Below, in pieces: positions 27,301 to 42,300 of a stretch of DNA of 64,000 bases. How positions within the stretch are numbered: position 1 is the stretch's first letter; every line of letters begins with the position of its first letter. This stretch comes from Tachypleus tridentatus (taxonomy: Eukaryota > Arthropoda > Merostomata > Xiphosura > Limulidae): contig NC_134837.1 in NCBI RefSeq assembly GCF_004210375.1, forward strand, positions 21,895,586 through 21,959,585, in the 5' to 3' direction. Made by a program: the position numbers and the translations under genes. The notes beneath the pieces are model-generated. The model was not told where the DNA came from. It saw only the letters and a program-made list of their open reading frames with translations, and did not search any database.

Positions 27301-30300
27301 TTCCATTACACCATAACCAAACTTTGTATGGCAGTGCAGTTGTACTTTGAATCCAGTGAGACAAGCAACCCCCATCATGCTGATGAAACTCTTCAACAAA
27401 TATTGAGTGGGCCAAAATTTCACTGTGTTAGTCCCTTCAGTATTGTAATGGTTTGTTTCCTATATGTTAGTATCTAGGGTGGCCTATTTTATAAAATATT
27501 TGAACTACTCCAGTTATGGAAAAGTATTAATGCTAATACTGTAAGCATAAATAAGAATTCACTCGATACTAACAGCCAATTTAAACTTTCAGAATACAAA
27601 ATAATCTTTATACCTAAGTCTTCTAATACTTGTGGAGTAGCCCTATTATACAGAAAAAACAACAAAAACTTTTGCCCCTATTAACACATCTTATAACTAG
27701 TAGCATAGATTTTTTTTACACCCGATGGGGGGATGATTTTTGCAACCACTTACATGGACTGTTCAATTTGCAAAGTGGTAGTCTCTGATTACGTGAACCT
27801 GAAAGCTGTAAACATGCAGTTACAGAGTAATCTTGTTGCCACAATACTTGCATGTATACTTAGACCTAGTAACTGATACTTACAAACTATCCCTTAGATC
27901 GAAAAGCTGAAAAGCTTAGAAGCATGTCCATATTAAAGATGTACATTTTGATTATTGAAAAAGCCTACATCTAGGCCTAATTATGTAATTTGATTGATAA
28001 GAACACGAGAATCACAAGAACAAACACACAATTTGTAGGCCTGTGATGCAATAAAACAATTCAACAGACCAAACTGTAGGGGAGGATGATTGTATGCACC
28101 ACACCCCCCAACTAAAATGAAGGGGGAATGTATACCCTCCATTCCCCCAGGATCTATGCCCCTGCTTATAACAATAAGGTCATGATTTTTTTCAAATACA
28201 TTCTCCTAGTCAACCCACTATCACTTCTATTGCACTTTACATATCACCCTCAATAAGATCTGATACCAGTTTCTAACAAGCAATATAAAATCAATACCCC
28301 AACACTATTGTAATAGGACACCTTAATTCCGAACATATTGACTTCAATTGCAGAATAACTAACTCAAATGGAAAAAATACTGAAACAATTCACAGAACTC
28401 AATAATCTAGAAACTGTAAATTCAAATGTTATGACGCACACACATACCAACAGATCTCAAGATATAATTGCCTTTCTGGTAGTTCCCTTGTCTTAGGTGA
28501 TCACACACTTAACTTTCAAGTTTAGAACAATATCATTGGTGACTATAGCTCAATTTTCTTCAAGTTATACCACAACATTAATACCTCTGGTAGTCAACAG
28601 ATCAAAATTTTTTATTTCTCCCATACCAATTACATTAACTATCTCAACACCAGCTCACTCAATTTAACTGACCATGTAACCTATATGTACTCATTGAAAA
28701 TCATTATAGATTCAATACTTCTAATTTTCACAAAATTTGGCAGTCTTTCAGTTAACATAATAAGTCTCTCACATCAAAATTTGGCAGTCTTTCAGTTAAC
28801 ATAATAAGTCTCTCACATACACAAAATTTGGCAGTCTTTCAGTTAACATAATAAGTCTCTCACATACACAAAATCATATTTTTTTTAGTGAAATATTTTT
28901 AAGAAACTAAGATAAATAAATAAATCTAAATTACCTTTTTTTTCTTTTGTGAATGACTTCAAATTGTAACATGAAACTACATTAATTTATCCTAGGCAGC
29001 TTTAAGCTGGTAACAGTTGTAAAAAAGACTTGTTGAATCAATTTACAGAGGATCTAATAAAAAACAAACCACAGTCACTAGTTTTTTTAAATGTACAAAA
29101 AGCCTCTGAGTTGACATGGCACAATGGAATATGATATAAATTAACCCACAAATACCCACAAATATTGTTATCTGGAGTTATTCTAGTGACAAGTGCACTG
29201 CAACAATAATAATCCAAACTTCATAATATACAGTATCTACATCTTGTAATAAATGTTATACAGCTCTCACCCCTTCTAAACCCAAGCCAGAGCCTTTCTC
29301 AGGAAAATTAATAAAAGAAGAAAAAGGTTTCATAACCTAAATATCACACTTAATAATTCAAATATAATGTTCTCGAAATCTGTCAAATTTCTTAGAATAA
29401 TATTAAATGAATCATTAAATTGGACTCTACACCTTAAAAATGTAATAGTCATTTATCTATATTACTTTGGAGGAATTAACGAAGGCTGTAATAATAAAGT
29501 AATAACCATGATATATAAAGCCCATTTAAGACTCTCTTCTGTATAAGGTAACACCTTTTTCTAGAATATGTCAAATCACCAAATGAATAGAATTCAAAAT
29601 TTCCCAAATCAAGCAATTAAAACTACACACTTTCACATGTACCTTAATAAATTTAAAGACTTATCACCAATTAAAGAACTCACATTTCCATTAACCTATA
29701 AATTTTATAAACATGCCACTAAACGTAACTCAATAATCTGTGAATTTTCACAATTACCCAATACCCTAAACACATGGCAACACTATATATATATTCTATA
29801 AATAAGATTGATCATTTAAGCAGCATTAATATCTAATCTAAATTTTTCTATGTGGTAACACAAACTAGTAGGAAACAAACATTCATCCTGATGTTTACTA
29901 AACTGTTATTTATTTCAGCATTTGAGCACTAAGATAATAGTCCATTCAGTGTTTGCCTAGTGAAAATTATTTTCTTGGGGTACTCCCATTTCCTCCACAA
30001 TAGAATTTTTATGTATCAAGTTTTTTTAGTTACTTACCTATTCATAAACCCAGGCACATATTTTAATTCAATCTTAAATTAATAACTCTCACAATTTAAT
30101 TACTTGATCCTAAGACCTCTCTTTTTCTCTTCTTTATCCAAATTACAGAAAGTTAATCTCAACTATTTTAATATTCATGTATATTCTGTCAAACAAAATA
30201 CCATTAACTTGGCAATTTTCTCTGGACATAGCTTCAGTTTACTTTCTTAGAACCTTAGACACCGTCACCATCTAATTCATTCTCTTCATCTCATAAGCTG

Positions 30301-33300
30301 CTTCATTTCTTGTCTCATATTGCATACTAGCTTGACCCTCCCCATCACCTTAGGATGGTGCTAACCAATAATGCCCATGCAAGACAAAGCTTAAATGTTT
30401 AAAACTTAAAAACTTAATCACATTATTATATTAATCAAAATTTAATTACACTTGGACCTTTGCTTCTAAACTCAGCTACTGCATAATAATACAGCATATG
30501 TGAAGTGAAGATAAACAATAGCTTCTGAGTGCCCTGATTGTCTGTCAGGATTCTTTGAGACCTGAATGACCTTAAATAAAATATCTACCAAATAAATTGA
30601 TTGCTTGATTATTGGAGATCTTCTAGGTGTTTTGGCAATGGTAAAAATATTATTAGCAAAAGTGGAGATAAGTACAAGATAAAGCTACAAAGAAGATAGA
30701 TCTTTATTATTACATATTAAATAGAATCTAGCAAAGAGATGGTAAGCAAAAAATTAACAAATGGCAGACAGCACCTCAGGTTGAGAGGGGTCAGAGAGAT
30801 CAATAGCTTTAAGAAAACGAAAAAACAGCATTGACAAAATGAAGAATAATAGGAACAACCAAGAAAAACATAATGTATGATCTCTGGTTAGGAACAACCA
30901 AGAAAAACATAATGCATGATCTCTGGTGAGCTGTTACAAGTTTGATATAAAGGAAAGTCCTAAATCACAATTATAAAGAGAGGGTAGAACTGAAATAACA
31001 AGTGTCAATGGAAAGACATCTATGTGGGACAACAAAATGTTTTCTATTGGGGAGTGTAATAACTACTGTAACTCAAAATTTTTCAGTTGTAAAGGCAGCC
31101 CAGGACTGTGTCCAATCGAAATGTATTTGTGTATAAAGGTTATGACAAAAATATTGCAAAATAAGGGAGAAAAATCTCAATGAGAAGATAAAATAAAAGT
31201 TACAATAAAAGAAGCTTTAAACATTTTTAACATTTGCACACTCATAGAATAGCTGTCACCATTAGCTAACCTGTTAAGCTCTTTACATTTACAAAATAAA
31301 TAAAAAAAACGACTAATTTCTATAATACCCAAGACCAAAATCTTTATTTAGAATAATACAACAGTTTTATTACTTTACAAAGATTCTATAATATTTAAGT
31401 CATTTTATGAAAGGTTTTAAACATTATGCTAGTTGGCAGAATGAGAGGTACTTACCACATATTCAGCCAAAGTTGGTTTCTTTACTTTATGTATAAGTAT
31501 TACAGTTTTATGTCACTTCTGAATGTTTGCTCAATGCAAATTAAATCACAATTACATGAAATTTTAATATAATACCTTTATCATTCTGTTTTACTTTCTC
31601 ATTAAGATCAATAGTAGCATATCATAATTCATGACACTAAAAATAACATTACAGTACAATTAATGTGGCTTTTAAATACATTAACTATTTGTGTATAAAA
31701 ACTTTGAGCATATAACAAGCACATCCTGATACTCTTTGAATAATTATTCATGTCATATAATCAGGTACATTATGATGCCTTTAACCTATTGCAGTACTTA
31801 TTATAAAACCTGTCAATAATATGAGAATTAAATCTTCTATCTTTGCCATCACAATTTAAAAAAATTCAAGTCCAACAAGGCTACATGAGGGTTATTTGCA
31901 CTGGCCATCCATAATTTAACAGTGAAAGACGAGAGAGCAGGCAGCTAATCATCAACACCTACTGCCAACTCTTTGCCTACTCTGTTACCAACAAAACGTA
32001 GGATTGACCATCACATTATAGTGCCTCCATGGCTGAAAGGATGAGCATGTTTGATGGGATGGGTATTCAAACCCATGACCTGCAGATTGTGAGTTGAACA
32101 CTCTAACCACCTGGCCATACCAGACCTTTTATAACGGATGCAACTATCTAAAACCTTCAAAACAAACCATGAAAGTTAACAGATCATTTCTGAGATCAAT
32201 AACACAAATTCCTATGCAGGACCATGATAATCCAAAATTATTTTTTGTACACTATTATTAAATGAAAGAAATCATCTAATTCAACAATAATGTTCACAAT
32301 ATTCAACCAACAATCCTTTTCAGTTTCTAACATGAACTGAATGACAAAACTTACTGAATTTATGTTTGTTTTCAAATGCATGAACATACTGCTATCATGC
32401 CACCACATAAAAAAAACATGTCATCCATATAATTAAACAGTTGTCTAAATGAAATAACATTTAAAATACATGTTTCAAAATTATGCATTAACAGCTCCCA
32501 TCTTCTTTATAAATGCAAAGGATGTATCAGACTGGCTAATTACGTAAATGTATATAATTTGTTCCTTATTGTAACCATTTGCTTCTCCTGATGACAATGG
32601 TGTAAACCATTGCCTAAACATGTAGAGAGCACTCAATACGGCTTGAGGTTTATTTCAGTAAAGTTTAATTGTGCAATACATTTTAACTTTGTGGTGCATT
32701 TTAGTTTTATAAATATCCTGTTTATTTTTCTCTTACTTTTCTCTTTCGACTCTTCACACACTCACTGACAGCTGCTAAGATATCCCCCTCATAAGTTCTT
32801 AATGATTCCTGAGCCTCAGTCTCAGATATAATCCCTATAAAATCTTCCTTCTCATTGTAAGCATACTCTTGTGCTACATTCACCACTGCTTCAGTCATTT
32901 TTTTCCAATTTTCTTGAAGCCATGATATTGGATTTTGCTTTCCACATTTTTTCAATGCTATAGGAAGATCCTCTGCTACAAAACCAAGTCTTTCTATTTC
33001 CTTCAAGATAAAACAAATTAATTACCAGTATAAATAAGTATACCAATACAAAATGTAAAAAAAAGAAGCCTAGTTTTTATTAAGTAAACAGAAAAGTTGT
33101 AAAATGCTTTCTTAGTATGAATAAATATAAAAAAAAATTAAATACACTAACTGTACATCTTGTGATGAATGATCCAGGCTTTTATTATTCAAACTTTCAG
33201 TTACTGATTGGTGAAAATGATATATTAGAAAAGTTCTAAAATTATCTACAACTGATACTTGTATCTCTCACATATATCGTAGTTGTTGTTATTACATTTG

Positions 33301-36300
33301 CCTTTTGATCAAATTTTCAAGTTCAGGATAGCATCTACAAGTTTTATAAAAAGGCTGTAAATAATTTAAAACCTTAAATAACTATTTAATTTCAAAAGTA
33401 TAAAGTTTATTAAAATTACTAGTGATTTTTCATTGGTACATACAAATCTTTATACATATCACTGAATGTTCTCTAAATCTTAAATAACATTTAACATAAA
33501 CAATTCTGAAACTATCTTAAAGAGAAAGCTTGTAAACAACCAAAACAGACCTTAATCATTTGAATGATTTCAACTCCTTCATTTTGTTCGCTTTCCTGTC
33601 TTAATCGAAAGGCTAGTTCTTCCATACTTTGATGTAACTTTGAACTAGGAGATTGCGTTGTATCTTGATTATGAATACTCTGTAGTATATTATGCAATAT
33701 AAAAATAATAGTTAGCCTCAAAACCTTGTTAAGTATGCAAACATTGACATATGACTTAAGATATAATCTCACATAAACAAAAATGTTTTATATTAAGCAA
33801 AATGACTTTGTTTAAATACTATTACAAGTTTAAAATGTAGATTCACTAATTTTTAATTATAAAAATGTGTTTATATACAGATCTTACCTTTATTTCTTGA
33901 CTATTCACATTTTAGTACTACATAAAACAAATGGTGCTTTAGGTGCAGTTCCTAAAGTTTTTGATCTGATGTATCAATACTCCATAGAACATAAAATCCT
34001 TTTAATTCTTTTGCATTTTAATGCTACAGTAAAACATTAACAACCTTTACATAGAACTTAACAATACAATTCCCCATAAAATATAAAAATGCTTTAAAAA
34101 CAAAATGTTTATAGTTATTTGTTCTGCTGAAAGAAACATTAAATTTTTTTTTACACTGAAGTCAACTTTATTTCTGGATTATGAACATTTTAGTTCCCCA
34201 TGAAACATAAAAATGCATTGGAAACAAAAGCTCTCCTGTACATTTTAATGCTATTTAAAACAATTTTAAATATGTTGAAATGATTGTTGGTTTTAACTGT
34301 ATCTGTCTAATATAGGGAAACTAAAACAGTGTTTAATACAAACTAATGTCCTTTGTATCTGACTTGGGTGAGGAAGTGGTGAAGCTTGTTTATAATAAAT
34401 GTACTTTGATATTCCAGAGAAATGGAAAATTGAAACTTTCAGTAAAGTCGTAAATAATCTTACATAATCTCTATTTGCAAAATTTCGTATGAAATCTTCT
34501 TCCTTCCTGTCCCCTGTGAATTCTTTCACATTCGTTTTTCCACTTTGGATAACTTTAGTATTCATTTTGTCTTTCATGACGTCTTTAGCATCCTTAACAT
34601 CTTGTGTAATGACTGTAAGATCCCAAAATGAGAGTCGTCCAGCAGCAGCCGAACCAGGTTGAAACTGGAAGTTTGCTAGAGAAAAATCAGTATGCTCTGT
34701 TGATAGGGATGGGCGACTAATACTACGATATAATGAATCTGTTCCAATATTACCTTCAAGGTAATCCTGAAAACAGGAGAAAGGAACCTTCTTTTTTGAA
34801 ATGATGTCTCTGTCAAGAGATGATCCTCTTGCATTTACAATATTTTTGGGCTTAATAATGTAGTCAGTTTGTGTATGGTTGTCTAGCAGGGGATTACATG
34901 TCTGGGCTATTTGATTTGTTGTAGTTTCTTGATGACTAGAAGTTGAAACTACTGAGGCAGGAATGATAGAAATATCAGAATTCTGGACAGAAGAGTCTTT
35001 TTTCTCATCTTGTTTTACACAAAACAGAGCTGGGGTTTCTTCATTAACAACATGAAGCAAGTAGTTGTTATCACTAGAACCTTCAGTAAGATCTTTTGGT
35101 TTCACTTCTAGTGATCTAACAAAATCCTTAGAGTTAAGATTTGAAGACAAAGACTCAACTTCTTTATTGAGATCATTATTTGATAAAGCACTATTTCTTT
35201 TGTATCCATTTATTTCTTCCTGTTTCAATGGGTTTTCCAAAATGCCTTTTGTTTCCTTAAATAAAAGAAAAATAGCTTCACAATTACAACATCTAGTATC
35301 AACTACGTTATTCAGTAATCTGTAAGTATGGGATAATAAATTAACAGATTATAATGCAATAGCATAACACATAAATCTCATGATTTTGCATTTTTAAACT
35401 ACTAAAATTACAAAAACATGTATTGAATTTACATTCACTCTTTTATGATTCTATTACTTAGCAATAAGTGTTTGATTCTAGTAATCATTAGATGGTGTCC
35501 AATTTTAATACTCAGTAAAAACTGCACCATTACTAAACAAAATATGAAATAAATGATTGTAACTAACCAACATTCCTCCCAAATAAAATTTCAAATTACA
35601 TTATGTGATGTCAGCTAAACAAAATTCATAGGTAAAGTGTCATTTTTCAGTCATCTATCATGAAATTACAAGGCACAAGTAAGGAGTTTTACCTTAAAAT
35701 ATAAAATCCATATTAAATTTTGAAGAATTCACACTATATGTGAAAATGCATGACTGCTTAGCAATTATTTTAAAATACATGTTTGTTAAACAAGAGGGAA
35801 TTGCCTTGGAAACTTTTTTTTTGTTGCAGATCTTGCAAACTGCAAATAAATGCATCAAAATAAATTATAGCATACCATGTTATGATTTCTTTTGTTTTTG
35901 GCATCTGATTCTTGTTGAAGTGAAGATTGACTGGAACATTTAGATGTCCTTTTTTCAAGCTGAGCCCTTTTGAGTCTAGCTTTTGAATTTGTCCTACAAC
36001 ATATTTCACAGATCCAGCTTCCTGCTGGATTTCGGAAAGTACAATGTTCACACTTCCATTGTCGATTTGGAATCCATGAATTAACCTTCTGAGATAAGTC
36101 TTGACTGGATGAAGCATTTGAAGCTGATTCTAAAAGTAAAAGTTCACAAGTATATAGTAAGAAATGTATAAATACGTACATATTGTAGCATGAACCAATC
36201 CATGTCTGAAAAGTTCTTATCATGTAATTAAGACAAACCATTTGACATAATTCATGTAAGTACAATGTATATAGTTTAGTGCTACTCAAATATTTTTTTC

Positions 36301-39300
36301 TCACAGAATGCAAGATTCTAAACTATTTGAAAATTGGAAAAAATATATTTTAAAAACGTTATTTAAAATTTGAAAAATCCTGATTTCTAACTCTTGATTT
36401 ATGCAATAAAAGTAAACTTACTGGAACCATCAGTTTCTTGATTTCTTATAAAATCTTCTTCACTACTTGATTCACACTCAATTCGTTTTGATTTAAATCG
36501 ATGTTCTTTACCCTGTCTCTTACTACTAAGTCTCACTGATGTTTCACTACTTCCACTAAGGCTTCGCCTCTTATGTCGACTTCCATGATGGTTGTAACGT
36601 GTTGAAATAGAAGGAGAAGCTGGAACAGACATGTTTTGTCGTTGTTCATGAAATGGCTCCATATTATCTTCTTGTATGAACCGTCCAACAGAGAAATAGG
36701 AACCTATTTAGATCAAAGTAAAATAAAATTTATGTTTAACACAGCTGAAAGACATATAGTTTCATGGTTAAAACTGATACATTTCTTACAGTATATTTCT
36801 GTTTCAAACTTTTATTTAAAATATGAAAGATTCAACGAGTTGTGAGAGGATATAATTTTCCTATACAGAAAATGCATTTCCCAAAAGATACTTCCCTCCT
36901 CTCATAATAATAACTATTCCCATTTGTTGCTACCCTCTGCATGTGAACTTTTTATTACACATGCCACCAGCCTTCCACTCGCCCTCTCCTATTGGAATCA
37001 AAGGATTCCAAGATGTATATCATACAAACCATCATGTGTCACTTCTCCACCAACAGGAGCATAGTTCACTTGTGTGATGCATGTGACTCCCTCTATGCAT
37101 CTTTATCGATGAATTACTCAGAAATTTGGCAGATGGCAGAAAAGTGGAAATGAGTAGAAAGAATGGTGGAAAGTACCTATGAAAAATACATTTTCAATAC
37201 AAGAAAATTATAACTTCCATTATGGTGCTTCCCTCCTCTCACAAGAATAGCTAAAGTCCCACATTAATTAGAAGGAGGGGCCTGTATAAGGGAAGAACAG
37301 ATGTATTCCTCAAAAGCATCTGAAAGATACCTCCATTGATGAGAGAGTTAGATCCTAAGACCCAAAGAGAAGAATTGCACCACTTCTGATCTTGGTATAC
37401 TTTTAGACCATATGTGTAATGTGTAAAAAATCAGGGTAGAAAGAAGAGGAGTACATCTGAATGGGAGTGGATGTGGTAGAAAAGTAATCCTAAATGGAGA
37501 AAGACATGGTAACTCAATTCCACAATAAGAAAAATGGAAAACAAGCATGCGTCAAATGGTATATAGTGATTATGGTCCAGTTGATTGTACTAGGATAAGT
37601 CAACTACATCCAAAATCTCCTTGTAGGGTACCAACATCCACACAAGGGTAGGATAAGAATCATACCATCATTACTCCTTGGAATGACACAGGATTAGCTT
37701 TGAATTATCAATATAAAAATGTGACATCCAGCATCCAAAGGAAATCTGTTACATGCAATCAACTCCCAAAACCATCAAACATGTTGGAATCATCCAAAAA
37801 ATATAACACCCATATAATAAGAGGGAACAAGGAAAAGCCAAGGTTAGAATGGAAACAATTCAACATATTGCAGCTGTGACTTAGAACCAAGAAGGAGAAA
37901 TAAAGGAAGGAAGACAGTCAACTCAAAAACTGTATAAAAGCTTATGTTAATTTTTTTTTTAAATATAAAACCAGCCTGTGAGGTATTGACATCCAAGTAA
38001 AAGTAGAATGAGGGTTCACAATTGAAGGAGTGAACTGCATTTTGATGTATCGTTCCATTGTATGGTAGATTACAGATAGAAGAATATCAGATCATCCACA
38101 CCAGTAGAACACCACTGCTCTACTCTGAACTGAATTGTAAAAGCTATCTCATATGAAACCCATCCAGCAGGATGTCTCTATGGTTAATCACTCCAGCAGC
38201 TTGGAACTAAAATGTGGTAAGGAATCCCATACTCCAATAGAAGAAAGAGGAATTCTGAGAATGTGTTGGAGAGCCCAGAGGTACACTGACACTCAATACA
38301 GTGCAACAGATGATCACAAAACCCTATTTTGAAAAGTAGACAAAAACAATTTATTCAACCAAGGCATGGCAGGATAGGTAGTTATACCCTTTTTCTTTAA
38401 CCATGAGGTATATGGGTTGTATAGTCTGGTATGGGCCAATTTATGAAGTGAATATGATGAGATTATTCACCTACAAGTAATCTTGTGAAACACCCAGTCT
38501 CAAAGGTGAGCATGTGAAGCTATGGAAAAGAAAGCACCAGTCAATCTGCCATACAGTACAGATTTAGTGTTAAAGAATACCTGGTCAGCTACCACTTGCC
38601 ACAAAAGGGGATCCATGTATTGAAGGTATGAAGAATGGACTCCTGAAAGAAAAAAAGTATTAATAAAGACTGACCCATTGTCAGAGTTGCACCAAAAATT
38701 AAAGTACAATCACACTAGAAGGTGAAAACTGGAAGAAGTCAAAACCATGATATGATGTAAATAATGGGAGATGAACATGTCAGAGGTGGGCTACATTGTA
38801 GAACTTCCTACAAAGATCTATGAAGACAAGAAGCAAGGGAAAAATTGAGGTGTCAAATTAGATGGCAGGTAACACAGAACAAAGTAAGTGAGGTAGCAGA
38901 CAAGGAGGAAGAAGCCAACTGGATTAAATAACAAACCTAATTAGTGAGGGCAAAAGGGGAGAGATCTCTGGATGAATAAGATAGCCACAGGATAAAGACA
39001 TGGGATAGGGAATCACAGAAGGTAACCATGAGGCTAATGCACTGATGAAAGCCACACACAGGACACAGAAGTCTATCTGGGCTGAGATAGCCTGGGCCCA
39101 TGTTGAAAGACATTTCACTTTGGCTGATAAACTTCCATGGAAGAAGGATAGACAGATTGAGCCAAATGAAAGGCTACATGATGGAAGAAAGCAGATCAAA
39201 TTGCAAAGGACCAGACAAAGTATAAAGATGGAGGACATGAAGTATTGGATGCAGAACAGGTGACTGGGATTGATGACGAAGGTTGGGTAATAAGGGAAGT

Positions 39301-42300
39301 GATACGAGAGAGAATAACTATAGTTGAAGTAAATGAGGAAAAAATGGCTGGGCTGGCTTTAAGAAAGCAATAAGAAGAACTTTGCATAAAGTGACATAGA
39401 TAGTGTAAACTACCTGATGAAGCACTGAGATAGAAGAGTAAACATATAAGAATTTGTGTGACCAGTCCAGGCTGATGACATCTATAGTCAAGTCTGAGGA
39501 TGAAGTACTGTGGGCCAAAAAACGACGTAACTGGTAATTGGGAGGAGTGGCAAATGCATTACTTAGTGGAAAAAAAACATAGATTGCAAAGTCACTTACT
39601 GATTGTGCAAAGTCTACTGAAGGGCACACACATATATATATATATAGCTGAGGGGAATTAACTGTGTTATAGAAGACTGTTTCTAAAAAGTTACAGAACC
39701 TCATACAGAAAGTGAGGAAGCAGACAGAGTGTGGCAATGCAAATTAACAGTTCCAAAGAACAGAGTTGTAGGGAAGAAGGTTGAGCTTGGCTGAGGTGAA
39801 TGTTGAAAAGACATCTAAATGCACAAGGTATTGGGAAGGATATAGAAAGGACATCTCCAATTTCATCAACCAGACTACCTGAGCAGCTTTAGGAAAGAGC
39901 TGATAAGTATGACTGGTGGCACCTGCTCAGAATGGGCCAAAAGTAGCCAGTCATCAATGTAAAAATGCCCTAGAGCATGAAGATAATGAATAAAAACTTT
40001 CACCACTCATAAAAAAAAACAGAGTGAGCTGAAACCAGCCTGAAGGGCATGGTGTGAAATCAGTACACTACCCTCTGTGGATGAACTGAAGATAAGAATG
40101 AGATCATACAGAGGTGGGAATATGCAGATAAGCATAGGAGAAATCCATCCTGGTAATTCATAGACCTAGAGAAAATCAAAGTGTGGCATGGGACTCCATG
40201 GTGAGAGATGAACAAAAAAATTGAGGCAGGACAAATTAGTGATGGGCCTCCAGTCCCCAGTCTTATTGAGAACTACAAACAGACAAGAGCAAAACTCCAG
40301 TGAATAATGTGTAACAGATACAATAGCCTGTTGGGTGAGGAGGTCTTGTACTGCCTCTGCTAGAAACTGGCAAATTAAGGGATCCCTACAAAAAAGGAAG
40401 GAAATGGATCCTTGGAACAGGACAAGTAGGGCAAGAAATATAATTTTTTTTAGTCTTTCTGTCAAAACCTGAAATTTCAAACACTGGTGACAAAAGGATG
40501 CCACTGATGAGTAAAAGCCACAAGTCAAGCACTCACTGGGTTAGAACCCACCAGGTAGTTACCAGAACTGTTGGCAGCACATTGTAGACCATTAAGAATG
40601 AGAGACAGGTAAGGACTATGAAGGGGAAGAACAGGAAATTGGAATCAGCATGAAACTTGGTTCCAAAACAAGATAAATTGGCCACTAAATGCGAAAGGGT
40701 AAAGTGTTGTTGTATAGATACTACCATATGAGACTTCAAGGGCTCCAGGACTGTATCAAAGATGAAATCTCTTACAAACAGAGCCATATACAATTCCCAA
40801 AGATAAGGAGCAGGTAAACAGGTTGGAGATAAGATAGCATCATGAATTAAAAGGTCCCAACAACAGAAGAACTATGTTTACAAAACCAGAGGTGGAGATG
40901 ATAAATGAGAGAACATGGAGAAAGAAGGTTGAGGACATCCCCAGAAAAGTCTCAGATTTCTGTGAAGAACCTCAGGCAGAAGATAAATTGTGGAAAGCTA
41001 CCACAAAAAGTCTTGAGGGTAAGATGGGAGTGGAAAAATTGGGCATGGATGAGACTAACAGCAGATTTGAGGTCCCCCTCCCCAACAGGTAAAAACCAAA
41101 CTCAACAGTTGTTGGTTAAGATATGAACACTCAACCTAATGATAAGCAAGGGCAGACTAAGCCAAAACCCATGAAGGATGAGGCATGTCAACACTATACT
41201 CCAACTGAGAGGCAAACTGTTCAGCATGAATTCAAATTATTCATGCAATTTTGGAGGACTTGGTTTATAAGATATAAGAGCAAGTAGTAAAATATCACAC
41301 ACCTGAGAAATAAAGTAAAACACAACTGTGGAAGGCTAAAGAAAATCCTTAGGAAAGGTATGGGAAGACATGACAAATTCAAGTGAGATGGGAAAAGGTG
41401 ATCAAAGTCCTTATCAGCCTGCCCAGGTTCTCTATGTTCAGAAGGAAGTGGGAAAATATCTGGAAATAAAAGTTGACGTAAATAAAATCCAAGTTCCCTG
41501 TGAATAAACGTAGATGAATCTCCTGTGGTAAAACACCTGTCAAACACTAGATACCTGAAATGGTAGCATATAAATGAAGTTAAATTAGAAAACAGTCAAA
41601 ATATGTTAAGTTAGTGAAAGTGAAGTCAGACTACATAACTGTTAGTGTAGTTGTAATGTTCAGTATTTTAAAGTGAGTTTCACAGTTTAAAAGATATAAG
41701 GAAAATACTTTGTCTTGTCAAAGGATGTTCTAAAGTAACTGAACCAGATTGTGTGGCTTTTGACTAAAATGAGACAATTATTTACAGTTCTAGATACAAC
41801 TGAAGTAACCCATGAGGTAATGTAAGTGAATTTATTACAGACTGTATAATAAGAAATGGAGTATTGAAAAATAAGTCATATTGTCAATTGGGCTATAAAA
41901 TAGCTGAAAGCCTGTCTGGACTTTTGACAGGAAAAAAGAATTACTTAGAATTTTAGATACAACTGTGATATCCTATAGTGTATATACTTTTGACTTGTTT
42001 TGAATATATTATTTTAAAAGAAATAGATTGTGTGCTGTACATTTATTGTTTGAATTTATAAGCAACAAATCACAGACACTTACTGTAAAAGAATCCCAGC
42101 CAATACACAAAATCCTGATGCTACTAAAATAACAAAAAAGTGTTAAAACGTCTTTGTGCCTGAAAAGTAAAAAATGTTTAAAAAGCATACTACCTTCAAT
42201 AAAGTGCTCTAATATTATCAGGACATGTTTTCAGCTATTGTTTCTCGTGATAAATTAAATCATTCATATGTGCATGTTTCTTATTATGCTGTCAATCTGA

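Larger units (their letters stand above)
26270..29805 (+). mobile_element. Jockey-like non-LTR retrotransposon relic (ORF1 and ORF2 traces)
   Basis: On the plus strand, 26848-27005 keeps the spacing of a gag-like zinc-knuckle region (RCVQYRDHHQVTE, then VTCSNCRRQHTLSY) with stops replacing some residues. After 27600 there are endonuclease traces (SNTCGVALLYRK at 27617; NLTDHVTYMYS near 28657). Near 29385-29420 FLRIILNESLNW matches the reverse-transcriptase C-terminal F-L-G-V-x-L-D-x-x-L-x-W pattern. The tail (KTTHFHMYL, SPIKELTFPLTYKFYKH) resembles the ORF2 end. Many stops and frameshifts; dead. It inserted antisense to the host gene. Clade assignment is by pattern only. Confidence 0.75.
25551..32736 (-). 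other. 7.2-kb intron with LINE, hAT and SINE insertions
   Basis: This intron lies between exon 10 and the giant exon. 25551-26260 and 29820-31870 are AT-rich with nothing recognisable, apart from a two-copy 39-bp repeat at about 30852-30928. The rest is listed as mobile elements. Confidence 0.85.
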
